This document shows positions 1 to 8,443 of a stretch of DNA of 64,000 nucleotides, one piece after another. The notes under the pieces were generated by a model, which did no database searches, had not been told where the DNA came from, and worked only from the letters and a program-made list of their open reading frames with translations. Both the position numbers and the translations under genes were made by a program. The first letter of the stretch is position 1. Each line of letters opens with the position of its first letter. The stretch comes from an uncultured Carboxylicivirga sp. (lineage in GTDB: Bacteria > Bacteroidota > Bacteroidia > Bacteroidales > Marinilabiliaceae). The DNA is taken from contig CANLLN010000001.1 in assembly GCA_947491945.1 (NCBI GenBank), forward strand, positions 124,001 to 188,000, in the 5' to 3' direction.

Positions 1-475
1 CCTCGCAATTATCGAAGTTGGAAAACTGACGGGGCAGGAAAGTGTTATTGCTCTCGGTAGCCAGCTGATTGGCCATTTCGATGCTGCCTAAAAAACCACC
101 TTCTTCGGGAGTCACCAGTCGGATGTTTGCTCCAAAGCTCTTAATCAGGTTTTTACGCTCCTGGCTCATCCAATTGGGCATAAAGATAGTTACCGGATGG
201 CCCATAGCGCGGCCAAGGCCTGAAAAGGCAATGCCCGTGTTGCCGCTGGTGGCTTCTATTATGCGGTCGCCGTCTTTTAACTCACCACTCTCATAAGCCT
301 TGTTGAGGATGTGAAAGGCCATACGATCCTTGATACTACCGGTCAGGTTTAAAAATTCGGCCTTGGCATAAATCTTTCTTTTGGTGCCTTTGTATTCAAA
401 TTCAATGGCCAGCAAAGGGGTGTTGCCGATGAGTGTTGACAGGCCTTGCATCCGTTTAAATAGATGATCATTCAT
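1..475 (-). CDS. PLP-dependent cysteine synthase family protein, 5' part (runs off the left edge)
   Basis: Reading in from an ATG at 475, about 158 residues are visible and the frame is still open at base 1. IGNTPLL near the N-terminus, TGSIKDR (whose Lys is the expected Schiff-base residue for PLP) and ATSGNTGIA (phosphate/substrate loop) are the hallmarks of the cysteine synthase/cystathionine beta-synthase fold. Enzymes of this family usually make cysteine from O-acetylserine and sulfide in the cytoplasm. The exact substrate (CysK, CysM or a related beta-replacement enzyme) cannot be fixed because the C-terminal half is missing. It stands alone here, followed by a 245-bp gap with a strong bidirectional terminator on its upstream side. 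Confidence 0.9.
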   Translation of the reverse strand, partial: MNDHLFKRMQGLSTLIGNTPLLAIEFEYKGTKRKIYAKAEFLNLTGSIKDRMAFHILNKAYESGELKDGDRIIEATSGNTGIAFSGLGRAMGHPVTIFMPNWMSQERKNLIKSFGANIRLVTPEEGGFLGSIEMANQLATESNNTFLPRQFSNFDNCE

Positions 476-657
476 AGTATAGATGTTTTAATGGGGCTTA
501 TTAGTACTTAATTACTTTATAAGACACCTATAAAATCATTTCGGGTGACACACTTACAATTATATTGGCCGATGTTAAGTGTAGGTTGTTGTGGAGTAGG
601 GAGATGTGATAAATTGAGGCTGATGTGATTTCTTGTTTATGAGATCTTCCCCCCAAA

Positions 658-705
658 AAACGAGGAGGCCCGAAAATAAAACTACATTTTCGGGCCTCCT
701 CGTTT
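658..705. terminator. Strong bidirectional rho-independent terminator
   Basis: A perfect 20-bp stem (658-677 with 686-705) closes an 8-nt loop. It is flanked by an A-run on the left (655-660) and ends in Ts inside the right arm. It sits just past the stop codon of the minus-strand sigma/CpxP-like operon (stop at 721), so its main job is probably to end that transcript. Confidence 0.85.
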
Positions 706-720
706 CAGTTATTACGTGTA

Positions 721-1614
721 TTACCATCTCATTTCTCTATGGTGAGCGTGTTGCCCACGATGTCTGTCGAACATGAGTTGTTCCTCATCGCCGAGCTGTG
801 CGCGCATTTCACTTCGTTTGGCAGCGTGTAGTTTTGCTATTTTAAGTTTAATGGCTGCTTGCTCATCAATGTTCTTATCCACTTTTTTCAGATCTACTGT
901 TTCACCACTTGTTAGTGTGCGTTGTTGTGCCTTCAGCTCATTTAAGCGGTTGTTCAGGGGTTGAGTTTCCTTCATCATTGAAAGGTGCAAAGCTCTAAGG
1001 TTTTCGCGTACTTCATCCGATACCATTGGAGTTCCTTGTTGCCTCCATCCATCGCCATTACCACGTCCCTGTTGATAAGCTTTCCCTTGTTGTCCGTAGC
1101 CGCTACCATTCATGCCGTTTCCAGATCCCCGTCTCCCTTTTCCGGGGCGCATTCCATGTCCTTTTCCGGCACCGCTTCTCATGCCTTCGCCATAATAGCA
1201 TCCGGCATCTTGCCGTTGTCTTCGGCTGTCAAAGGCAATGCCTTGCTCTTCATTCAAAAAGGACTTAATGGTTTGATGATGACGTACCCTTTTCTTTTGA
1301 ATGTTGGTATTGATGGAGTTTATTTCTGTTAACACCTTGTTCAAAGCCTCCTTGTTAAGGGGCGTTGTGGTTTCGATACTTCGTTTTTGGGCACGCAACT
1401 CACCCAAGCGGTTATGTTGCTGTTGCACGGATTTCTGAAAGCTGATGCGCTCCTGATTAATCTTACTTTCCTGCTCGTCGCTTAGATTATCTATACGGCA
1501 ATTGCGATTTTCAAAATTAGCGCATTGGGCACGCCGGCCATTGTAGCGTTGTGCTGTCGCTGTTAGTATCGACAGGCAGAATATTCCGGTTAATAATAAA
1601 TATCTGTTTTTCAT
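721..1614 (-). CDS. Periplasmic Spy/CpxP-like protein with two repeat units and a Gly-rich linker
   Basis: 297 aa from the ATG at 1614. The frame is open further upstream, but only this start gives a clean signal peptide (MKNRYLLLTGIF...TATAQ). The mature protein has two similar helical units: NLSDEQESKINQ...LRAQKRSIE around residues 42-85, and VSDEVRENLRAL...LKAQQRTL around 198-240. Between them is a Gly/Arg/Met-rich stretch. DEQ-type helices followed by a long amphipathic helix with LGELRAQ/LNELKAQ resemble the LTxxQ/Spy/CpxP/ZraP/CnrX group of periplasmic chaperones and metal sensors. It is last in a four-gene operon led by an ECF sigma factor. Two fused units would fold like a covalent Spy dimer. 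Metal binding is inferred from the family and from the His-rich C-terminus (HRGQHAHHREMRW). Confidence 0.72.
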   Translation of the reverse strand: MKNRYLLLTGIFCLSILTATAQRYNGRRAQCANFENRNCRIDNLSDEQESKINQERISFQKSVQQQHNRLGELRAQKRSIETTTPLNKEALNKVLTEINSINTNIQKKRVRHHQTIKSFLNEEQGIAFDSRRQRQDAGCYYGEGMRSGAGKGHGMRPGKGRRGSGNGMNGSGYGQQGKAYQQGRGNGDGWRQQGTPMVSDEVRENLRALHLSMMKETQPLNNRLNELKAQQRTLTSGETVDLKKVDKNIDEQAAIKLKIAKLHAAKRSEMRAQLGDEEQLMFDRHRGQHAHHREMRW

Positions 1615-1710
1615 TGGTCTGTGTTTTAAAATGTTCAACATAAGGGTACAGCAATTACAGCTCAGCAAGCGCGCTTATGCTAAGTGGTTCATTGCAAGTA
1701 CAAATATTGA

Positions 1711-2220
1711 TTAGTGTCTGTGTCGTCGGCCCCGGAAACGTCTCTTCGGGCCCTCTCGCATGATACGTTCTTTAAACATTTGGTCAAGCAACTCACGTTG
1801 CCGGTCGTTTTCACACACTCCGCGTAATTGTCTAAAGTGATAATAGTTAGATTTCTCAATCAGCTTTTGCTGCCGGCTTATTTGATCAATCAGCCGTCCG
1901 GCTTCCACGCTGTCGGAGTTGTTGTTGAAGGTTTCGTTCATTAGCCGCTTTCGCAGGCTGTCAATGGCTGATTCGTGGCTGCGTATGCGCCTGGCATGCT
2001 GTTTCCACAAGCCATACATTTCATCAAACTGCGCTTCATTAATTTCTGCATTTTTCAGCAGGTGGCGATGCATGCGCATGCGATGTTCTTCCTTATCGTA
2101 GTTTTTTTTCTGAACATTGGGCTCAGCATCCGTTTTCAACCACCATATGCCCAATAGTATGATATTACCCAACAAGAAAAGGGTAAGGATAGTCCAGCAT
2201 ATTTTGCATGTGTTCTTCAT
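1711..2220 (-). CDS. Membrane-anchored CpxP/CnrX-like putative metal or stress sensor
   Basis: 169 aa. One N-terminal transmembrane helix (about residues 9-29, ILTLFLLGNIILLGIWWL) is followed by a helical periplasmic domain rich in His, Arg, Glu and Met, ending in RRFRGRRHRH. The pattern of a long helix, an RLIDQ.SRQQ stretch and a C-terminal basic tail matches the heavy-metal-resistance/CnrX-like superfamily rather than a soluble chaperone. The start is 1 bp from the stop of the upstream anti-sigma-like gene, so translation is probably coupled. In Cnr-type systems the membrane-anchored CnrX senses the metal and controls the anti-sigma factor; that role is inferred here from gene order. The ligand is unknown. 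Confidence 0.65.
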   Translation of the reverse strand: MKNTCKICWTILTLFLLGNIILLGIWWLKTDAEPNVQKKNYDKEEHRMRMHRHLLKNAEINEAQFDEMYGLWKQHARRIRSHESAIDSLRKRLMNETFNNNSDSVEAGRLIDQISRQQKLIEKSNYYHFRQLRGVCENDRQRELLDQMFKERIMREGPKRRFRGRRHRH

Positions 2221-2221
2221 T

Positions 2222-2575
2222 CTACTTGCGGTTTATGTTAGTGGCTAAAAAGGTATCGCCATTGTAATAATCGTACCAGTCGGGCGATGTGTTATTCTCA
2301 TAAACACTTGTCCAGTCGTTTTCATTCTCCTGGTTGATGGATGAGCGTAGTGTTAGTATATTAATCAGTAAGATAAGACCGGCACAGGCTGCGGCCACCT
2401 GAAGGCCAATGCTTATGTATTTCATGGAGGGCTTTATGTTATCCATCTTATCAATTCTTGCCATCACATTATCCACAAAGCCGGGCGATGGTGCATACCG
2501 ATGATTCAGTGTCTCCTCCAGCAACCGATCTATGTCTTGTCTTTCTTTCATTGGCTTTTTCATATCCACACTCAT
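2222..2575 (-). CDS. Putative one-TM anti-sigma factor
   Basis: 117 aa. A short cytoplasmic N-terminal part (about 1-50, with the helix DIDRLLEETLNHRYAPSPGFVDNVMARID, read here only as a charged helical stretch) precedes one transmembrane helix (about 55-75, IGLQVAAACAGLILLINIL). A roughly 40-residue periplasmic tail follows. Size, topology and position right after an ECF sigma gene (32-bp gap) match small membrane anti-sigma factors such as CnrY. No zinc-binding HxxxCxxC (ZAS) motif is visible, so it would not be a ZAS-type anti-sigma. Function is inferred from context. Confidence 0.6.
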   Translation of the reverse strand: MSVDMKKPMKERQDIDRLLEETLNHRYAPSPGFVDNVMARIDKMDNIKPSMKYISIGLQVAAACAGLILLINILTLRSSINQENENDWTSVYENNTSPDWYDYYNGDTFLATNINRK

Positions 2576-2607
2576 TTTATATGACGATAAAAAATGAATT
2601 ATCCTGC

Positions 2608-3183
2608 TCAGAAAATTTCTTCTTTGTGTTTTATTAATAACTCTTTTAGTTTGCGTTTCGCTCTAACCAGCAGCGATTCAACGGATGAGACCGACGTTTT
2701 CATAATGTCGGCCACCTCTTGTTGCTTCAGCTCTTTTATTTGCGATAGCACCAGGGCATTCTTCTGCCGTTCGGGTAGTTGTTCAATGGCTGCGTACAAA
2801 AGATTTCGACGTTCCGTTTCTTCAATGGCATCGTCGCTTTGCTGATGGTGGCTTATTTTTAGTGCTTCCATCTCGCTTTTTTCCAGGGCGCTTACCAGTC
2901 CGCTTCCTCGTTTTTGGCGATTACGTTGTCTGATAAAGTCCAGTGCTTTATTAACCGCGAGGCGATAGAGCCATGTAGAGAGGCTTGCTTCGCCACGAAA
3001 CTTTTTCAGGGAGCGATACATCTCAATGAACACCTCCTGGGCAATGTCCTCAGCATCATGGCTGTTGTTTACATACGACAGGATAATGTGTATGACCATT
3101 CTATGATGCAGCTCCACGATTTGCCGGAACGCATCTCTATCACCTTCAATTGCCTTATGGGTTAATAGTTTTTCCTTAGTCAT
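2608..3183 (-). CDS. ECF-type RNA polymerase sigma factor
   Basis: 191 aa from the ATG at 3183 (MTKEKLLTHKA); an in-frame ATG 30 bp upstream is less likely because it adds residues before the usual start of region 2. Region 2 is seen at about residues 15-85 (DAEDIAQEVFIEMYRSLKKF and STWLYRLAVNKALDFIRQ). Region 4 is at about 130-185, with LPERQKNALVLSQIKELKQQEVADIM read in two halves and a C-terminal HTH ending SVESLLVRAKRKLKELL. It belongs to the sigma-70 group IV and would direct RNA polymerase to a stress or metal regulon. It heads the operon with the putative anti-sigma gene and two periplasmic sensor-like genes, so autoregulation is likely but not shown. Confidence 0.93.
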   Translation of the reverse strand: MTKEKLLTHKAIEGDRDAFRQIVELHHRMVIHIILSYVNNSHDAEDIAQEVFIEMYRSLKKFRGEASLSTWLYRLAVNKALDFIRQRNRQKRGSGLVSALEKSEMEALKISHHQQSDDAIEETERRNLLYAAIEQLPERQKNALVLSQIKELKQQEVADIMKTSVSSVESLLVRAKRKLKELLIKHKEEIF

Positions 3184-3269
3184 TGAACTTTCTCTGTAAG
3201 GGTATGACGCCAAGCTGCAAATTATCCTGCACCGAAAGCTAAAAAAAGTTGCTGATTTTATCCGTGCGC

Positions 3270-4271
3270 CTACTGTTTATTTATCTTCAGTAGCAGAGGA
3301 AGGTGGTCGCTGATGCCACCGATATATCGCGGTCCGGCATAGCTTCGTTTGGGTTTATAGCCGCTATATTGCTTGTCAGTCTCCAGTAGGAAGGGCAGTT
3401 CGGCAAGGTGGAGTGAAAACTCGTAAGTCGGGTTTTTGAGCCATTCGGCATCTAACAAAATATGGTCAATATAGGACCAGTTGCCCTGGTATTTATAGCT
3501 GCCAGATGCCTTCTTCGGAGTTTTTCTCATCGCCTCAAGGCTTGATTGAAGCCCTGCTGTTTTCATCAGGTGTTGAAGGGATGGTGCTTCCAGGTCGGCA
3601 TTAAAATCGCCCATCACTACCAGTTTGCTGTGGGGGGCAGCCCGGCGAATGCTGTCCAGGCGGGCTGCAATGATGCGCGATACGGTCATGCGTTTGTATT
3701 CAGAAGCAACGGTTCCACCTCTTTTTGAGGGCCAGTGATTAACCACAATATGAAGAGTGTCGTGACCGATGCATCCTTTCACATAAAGGGCATCGCGGGT
3801 GAAAAAGTGCTCGGTAGTATTGGAAGTTACGATGGTGGTTGTGTGCAGTGTATCAAAGTGAGCGCTGCGATAGAGTAGCGCCACATCAATGCCTCTTCTA
3901 TCGGGTGATTCGAAATGTATGTAACGGTAGTTTAGGGCAGACAGGCCAGTTTGGTAGATCAGTTTTTTAAGTACTTCAGCATTCTCCACCTCGCACAGCG
4001 CAATTAAGGTGGGGGGCTGCCATTCGTTTATAGCGAGTATGGTTTTACTCAGGCCTTGTACCTTTCTGTAAAGACGATGCTCGTTCCATCGCTTATCCCC
4101 TAAGGGTAAGAATTCTTCGTCCTGCTTCAATGAGTCATCCACACAATCAAAAAGATTTTCCACGTTGTAAAACATCAGGCTGTAGGCAGTTTTAGTGCTG
4201 TCTTGCCCAATGGAGAGGGTGCTAAAGAAAAGCGTGATAAGGCTTAATAGCAGGTGTTTATTTTTTTTCAT
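3270..4271 (-). CDS. Secreted endonuclease/exonuclease/phosphatase family protein
   Basis: 333 aa from the ATG at 4271, chosen because it begins a signal peptide (MKKNKHLLLSLITLFFSTLSIGQ). EEP-fold motifs are visible: FYNVENLFD near the N-terminus (metal/active-site Asn), ALCEVEN (catalytic Glu that binds Mg), VNHWPSKRGG, VMGDFNAD (catalytic Asp-Asn) and GGISDHLPLLL (catalytic Asp-His) close to the C-terminus. All core residues are present, so it is likely an active Mg-dependent phosphodiesterase (nuclease or phosphatase) exported from the cytoplasm. It overlaps the 3' end of the upstream beta-helix lipoprotein gene by 14 bp, which suggests translational coupling. The substrate is unknown. 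Confidence 0.88.
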   Translation of the reverse strand: MKKNKHLLLSLITLFFSTLSIGQDSTKTAYSLMFYNVENLFDCVDDSLKQDEEFLPLGDKRWNEHRLYRKVQGLSKTILAINEWQPPTLIALCEVENAEVLKKLIYQTGLSALNYRYIHFESPDRRGIDVALLYRSAHFDTLHTTTIVTSNTTEHFFTRDALYVKGCIGHDTLHIVVNHWPSKRGGTVASEYKRMTVSRIIAARLDSIRRAAPHSKLVVMGDFNADLEAPSLQHLMKTAGLQSSLEAMRKTPKKASGSYKYQGNWSYIDHILLDAEWLKNPTYEFSLHLAELPFLLETDKQYSGYKPKRSYAGPRYIGGISDHLPLLLKINKQ

Positions 4272-5682
4272 AACGTTCGTAGGCACCCAAATCCGGGCCA
4301 TCATCCTGCAGGCGGTTGTTGCCCATGATATCAAAGGGGTAGGGCTCTGCCAACTTAAAGGAAGCACTGTCTTTGGCCGGTGACAGGGTATCGAGTTGAT
4401 AGTTATAACCCGCTATATCCATGAAAGCCGGATCGGCATTTTTCTGGATGTCAATAAATTTCGATTCATCGGAAATGTCAAAATCCTCCGATAGCTTGAT
4501 TATGGCGTTATTGAACAGGTAGCTGGCATCATTTTCGGGGAATTCATCGTTGGCATAGCGCAAGTCAAAGCCCAACTCAGAAATGTTGTTGCCGTATATT
4601 ATGCAGTTATTGAAGACCGCCTCTTCAAGGGGAATAATCTGCTCCTCGTCATTGGTGTCGATGTAGTAGTTATTCAGAAAAACGGTTGGATTATTCCTGA
4701 ATGTCCAGTCGTAATAATTGGCAAAGGTACAGTGGTGAAACTGATAACTTCCACCGACGGTGAGCGCTGCCGAGCTGTTACCGCAATCGCCAAACACACA
4801 GTTGGCCACTTCGAGGTTGGCTGTTTGTGCCAACAGGCCGAAGGTACTGATATGTTCTATTTTGGTGTTGTTAATAGCGATAGGTGCACTGTTTAAACCC
4901 ACCGAGTCGGCCAGAATGCCCATCATACCATTGCGGATAATGCAGTGGTTGAAGGTAGATGATCCGGAACCCGGCAGCAGATGGATGTAACCCCATTGAC
5001 CCGGTTTGTTGTGATACCACTCTTCTTGCCGGTGGCCGGCAAATACTACGGGCTCTTCATTTGTGCCGTTCACATGGAGGGTTCCCAGCACCAGCATACT
5101 GGCATCCTTATAGAAGTAAAGCTTAGCACCTGGGTCGATGCTTACGGTCTCGGCTGAGTCGACCACAATGAAATCATAGATAAGATAAGGCTTATCGCTG
5201 CTTAGGGTCTGCGTATTGAGCCATTCTTTACGCATAAGCACCACATCTTGCCCATAGGCTACTAGTTGCACGGTTTGCACCTTTTCGCGGGTTCTGAAGT
5301 AAATGGAATCGGTCACCACGTAGGGCTGATTGCTGCCAACTGGGTCGATGGTTACTTCTACAAAAATGTAGAGGCTGTCCTTGGCGCGTACCCGAATGCC
5401 CTCGGCCAGATTATTGGAATTGCCATCGATATTAAGACGAAAATCAGATTCTTCGCCACCGGCCAATTCAATGGCTTCTATGGTCATGTCTTCGTCGTAT
5501 GGGTTATAGACCCTAAAGTTTTTGGTAGTAGAGCCGATGGAAGTGAAGATTGTATCAAACATAATGGTGTCGGACGAGAAGCTTAAACCTTCTTCGTCAC
5601 CACGAAAAACAAACTCCCGCTCGCAGGCAAGGAGTGTTAAAATGCTTAAAATTAATAATATGCTGCGGTCAATCCATCTCAT
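4258..5682 (-). CDS. Right-handed beta-helix lipoprotein (choice-of-anchor-Q-like)
   Basis: 474 aa from the ATG at 5682; a longer frame starting at 5709 would put charged residues before the signal. The N-terminus MRWIDRSILLILSILTLLAC gives a type II signal with lipobox LLAC. The middle (about residues 180-430) has recurring short strands with N/C/V ladders (FNHCIIRNG, ANCVFGDCG, FHHCTFANYY, FNNCIIYGNN), typical of parallel beta-helices. The C-terminus LGAYERYEKK resembles the terminal motif of Bacteroidota proteins of the choice-of-anchor Q type. Such proteins usually sit on the outer membrane and may bind or cleave polysaccharides. No catalytic signature can be named. It is cotranscribed with the EEP-family gene. 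Confidence 0.75.
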   Translation of the reverse strand: MRWIDRSILLILSILTLLACEREFVFRGDEEGLSFSSDTIMFDTIFTSIGSTTKNFRVYNPYDEDMTIEAIELAGGEESDFRLNIDGNSNNLAEGIRVRAKDSLYIFVEVTIDPVGSNQPYVVTDSIYFRTREKVQTVQLVAYGQDVVLMRKEWLNTQTLSSDKPYLIYDFIVVDSAETVSIDPGAKLYFYKDASMLVLGTLHVNGTNEEPVVFAGHRQEEWYHNKPGQWGYIHLLPGSGSSTFNHCIIRNGMMGILADSVGLNSAPIAINNTKIEHISTFGLLAQTANLEVANCVFGDCGNSSAALTVGGSYQFHHCTFANYYDWTFRNNPTVFLNNYYIDTNDEEQIIPLEEAVFNNCIIYGNNISELGFDLRYANDEFPENDASYLFNNAIIKLSEDFDISDESKFIDIQKNADPAFMDIAGYNYQLDTLSPAKDSASFKLAEPYPFDIMGNNRLQDDGPDLGAYERYEKK

Positions 5683-5938
5683 ATCTTCTTCACTTTTCTC
5701 AAGTGGCAATGCCTATGATCATGCATTGTTTTCTGTGGGCTTTATTAGTGTGCAAAATACTAAAAGTTGGATCAAAAAACAATACATTTTTTTACATTTA
5801 ATCAAAAAATATTTACAAAAATTAACAAGCTATCACAAAGAGGTGCTTAACAACTTTCAAACGCGAAAGTACGGTCATTATTATAAAGTGTTTAAAATTT
5901 GCTTTGCTTTTATTAATTTGGCCTGAAATTTTTATTTT

Positions 5939-7057
5939 ATGCAAGATTTTCAACCGCGCCCTTATACCTTCGATCGGGTTGTTAGAATGGTATTAACCAC
6001 CCTGGTTTTTGGTTTCATACTTTATGTTGTTAATGCCCTTAAAAATGTACTGGGGCCTTTTATTATTGCAATATTTATAGCCTATCTGCTCGATCCGCTT
6101 GTGGGTTTTGTTCAGCATCGTCTTCGCGTGAAGCATCGTGGGGCATCTGTACTTATAACGGTAACCGTTGTGGGTTTTATCATGTCGCTTATCATGTTCT
6201 ATTTGGTACCCACCTTTATACAGGAAATGAATAAGATGGTGCACCTGATTCATGCCTACATGCAGTCGGTGGATGTAAGGGGTATCTTGCCCTTTGATAT
6301 GGATAAGAGCATCCGTGAGCTTATTCGTGATTCTGATTTGGTGTCTTACCTGAGTCTGGAGAATATCTCGCAGTTTCTGAAAAAGGTTTTGCCCGGTTTC
6401 TGGAACCTCTTCACCGGTTCGATGCACGTTATTGCTGCTATTGTAGGTTTATTGGTGGTGGTATTGTACACCATTTTCATACTAATGGATTTTCGTAAGT
6501 TGCGCCGCTTGGGACTCGGTCTTATACCGGTTCACTATCGCGAAGTGTCCGGCGAAATCATTGACGACCTGGGGCATTCTATGAACCTGTATTTTCGATC
6601 TCAGGGTTTAATCGCACTGATTGTAGGTGTGTTGCTGGCCATTGGCTTTAAGATTATTGGCCTTCCCATGGCCATTCTTATCGGTTTATTTATCGGAGCT
6701 TTAAATATTGTGCCCTACTTGCAGATTGTGGGTATTGTACCGGCCATGCTTCTGGCCTTGCTAAAGGCCATGGAGTCGCAGCAGAACTTTTGGCAGGTGG
6801 CACTATTGGTGCTGATTGTTTTAGCGCTGGTGCAACTTATTCAGGAAACTGTACTTGTACCACGTATCATGGGGAAGGCCTATGGCATGAATCCGGCCAT
6901 TGTGCTGCTGGTACTTTCGGTGTGGGGCAGCCTAATGGGCTTGATTGGAATGCTGCTGGCCCTGCCGCTTACTTCAGTTATTACTTCGTACTACAAGCGT
7001 TTTGTACTGCACGAGTCAAAAGAGAAACCTTTGGATAATGGGGGAAGTGAAGAATAG
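5939..7057 (+). CDS. AI-2E family transporter (PerM-like permease)
   Basis: 372 aa with about eight hydrophobic segments: a first pair near residues 18-60 (VFGFILYVVNALKNVLGPF), one near 68-90, a polar region 95-155, then closely packed helices from about 160 to 355. The sequence DPLVGFVQHRLRVKHRG after TM2 and the late segment LIQETVLVPRIMGKAYGMNP are typical of the AI-2E transporter family (formerly UPF0118). Members export autoinducer-2 or act as Na/H antiporters or permeases of unknown substrate. The substrate cannot be told from sequence. A 167-bp gap separates it from the sugar-kinase-like gene downstream, so an operon is uncertain. Confidence 0.87.
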   Translation: MQDFQPRPYTFDRVVRMVLTTLVFGFILYVVNALKNVLGPFIIAIFIAYLLDPLVGFVQHRLRVKHRGASVLITVTVVGFIMSLIMFYLVPTFIQEMNKMVHLIHAYMQSVDVRGILPFDMDKSIRELIRDSDLVSYLSLENISQFLKKVLPGFWNLFTGSMHVIAAIVGLLVVVLYTIFILMDFRKLRRLGLGLIPVHYREVSGEIIDDLGHSMNLYFRSQGLIALIVGVLLAIGFKIIGLPMAILIGLFIGALNIVPYLQIVGIVPAMLLALLKAMESQQNFWQVALLVLIVLALVQLIQETVLVPRIMGKAYGMNPAIVLLVLSVWGSLMGLIGMLLALPLTSVITSYYKRFVLHESKEKPLDNGGSEE

Positions 7058-7194
7058 CTGGGATGGAAGTGTTTTAACACTTTAGCGATGATATTTTTGT
7101 TCGGTTTAGGAACGAATGATTTTATAAAAGAAAGGAAAGGAAAGTTGGTGTAAAATAAAAATAACAAAACGTAGGATGTTAAAAAGTTAATATT

Positions 7195-7202
7195 TAAGTT
7201 TG
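7195..7202 (+). promoter_or_regulatory. -7 promoter box TAAGTTTG before the kinase gene
   Basis: The 8-mer matches the Bacteroidota -7 consensus TAnnTTTG and lies 22 nt before the ATG at 7225. No clear -33 TTTG is visible at the usual distance. Confidence 0.45.
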
Positions 7203-7224
7203 CCGCAACTAAAAACTTGCTGAT

Positions 7225-8322
7225 ATGAAAACGAATATAGAAGCCATTGTTAAGCACTTCAACATTGAAGGTACTTATAGTGAAGCAAAAATTTTTGGGG
7301 ATGGTTTGATCAACACTACCTATAAAGTGGTGACCAAGGAAGATGAAGCTCCTAACTATTTGTTGCAGATTGTGAATCATCACATTTTTAAGAATGTGGC
7401 TGAGCTAACACGCAATATTCAACGGGTTACTGATCATCTGCGCTCGAAGCTGGAGAAGATTGAGGGGAGTGACCTGAAGCGCGAGGTGCTGACTCCTATT
7501 GATACTGTTGATGGCAAAGGTTATATAAAGGACGAGGCTGGTAATTACTGGCGCATGTTCTTATTTATTGAAAATGCCCGTTCCTATAATCAACTATCTA
7601 ACGCCAATCAGGCCTATGTGGGTGGTAAGGCATTCGGTCAGTTCCAAAGTCGCCTGTCCGACTTGGGGGGAGAGCCGCTTTATCCGGTTTTGCCCGATTT
7701 CCATAATACCGAAATGCGCATCCTTAACTTCATAGAGCGTGTTAAGCAAGACCCGGTGGGACGATTGAAAGAAGTGCAGGAAGAGGTGGACTTTTTGATG
7801 GCGCGTTCAGAAGAGTATAAGAAAATTGTACAAATGGGTCGCGAGGGAATTCTTCCCGAACGCATTGTGCATCAAGACACAAAGTTTAATAATGTATTGC
7901 TTGATGAGAACGACAATATCCTGTGTGTGATTGATTTGGATACGGTAATGCCCGGCTATGTGTGTTACGACATTGGCGATGCCATACGAAACGGAGCCAA
8001 CACTGGTTTGGAAGATGACCGTGACCTGGATAAAGTGAGTATGAACATTGATCTGTTTGAAGGCTTTATCAAAGGCTTTATGGAAGAGACCAAGGATGTG
8101 CTGACGCCAGCAGAAATCGATACCCTTGCCTTTGGTGCCAAGCTGTTGACCTACGAACAGGCCGTTCGTTTCCTCGATGATTATATTGATGGTGATAATT
8201 ACTATAAGGTGAATGCTCCTGACCATAATCTGGTGCGTACACGTGCACAGATTAAGCTGCTAAAGAGTATGGAAGAGCAGTACGATAAGATGGAAGCCAT
8301 CGTGAAAAAATATTCAGCTTAA
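7225..8322 (+). CDS. Aminoglycoside-phosphotransferase-fold kinase, N-acetylhexosamine 1-kinase-like
   Basis: 365 aa. The protein-kinase-like fold of the APH/choline kinase group is shown by GDGLINTTYKV near residues 26-36 (nucleotide loop), HQDTKFNNVLL near 214-224 (Brenner motif HxDxxxxN, catalytic Asp) and CVIDLDTVMPGYVCYDIGD near 232-250 (metal-binding Asp). The sequence around the DLDT..PG motif fits NahK-like kinases that phosphorylate GlcNAc/GalNAc at C1 in lacto-N-biose/mucin glycan salvage. This would suit an organism with GH20 hexosaminidase and GH29 fucosidases elsewhere in the window. Other small-molecule substrates of the APH fold are possible. It ends 56 bp before a clear terminator. 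Confidence 0.8.
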   Translation: MKTNIEAIVKHFNIEGTYSEAKIFGDGLINTTYKVVTKEDEAPNYLLQIVNHHIFKNVAELTRNIQRVTDHLRSKLEKIEGSDLKREVLTPIDTVDGKGYIKDEAGNYWRMFLFIENARSYNQLSNANQAYVGGKAFGQFQSRLSDLGGEPLYPVLPDFHNTEMRILNFIERVKQDPVGRLKEVQEEVDFLMARSEEYKKIVQMGREGILPERIVHQDTKFNNVLLDENDNILCVIDLDTVMPGYVCYDIGDAIRNGANTGLEDDRDLDKVSMNIDLFEGFIKGFMEETKDVLTPAEIDTLAFGAKLLTYEQAVRFLDDYIDGDNYYKVNAPDHNLVRTRAQIKLLKSMEEQYDKMEAIVKKYSA

Positions 8323-8377
8323 GATTAGCTGGAAAGGGGTTGTATGAAAAGATAATCTCTACTGATAATTAGAATAG

Positions 8378-8412
8378 AAACCCGGATGGTCTGATGATCA
8401 TCCGGGTTTTTT
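8378..8412 (+). terminator. Rho-independent terminator after the kinase gene
   Basis: An 11-bp perfect stem (8378-8388 with 8399-8409) with a 10-nt loop runs directly into a T-run on the plus strand (8407-8413). Confidence 0.85.
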
Positions 8413-8443
8413 TATGCTACCAAGTTGGTGTAATAAATTGGCG

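Noticed and set aside
5522-5926. 134-codon plus-strand frame opposite the 5' end of the beta-helix lipoprotein gene
   Set aside because: Mostly antisense to a well-supported gene; the rest lies in AT-rich intergenic DNA.
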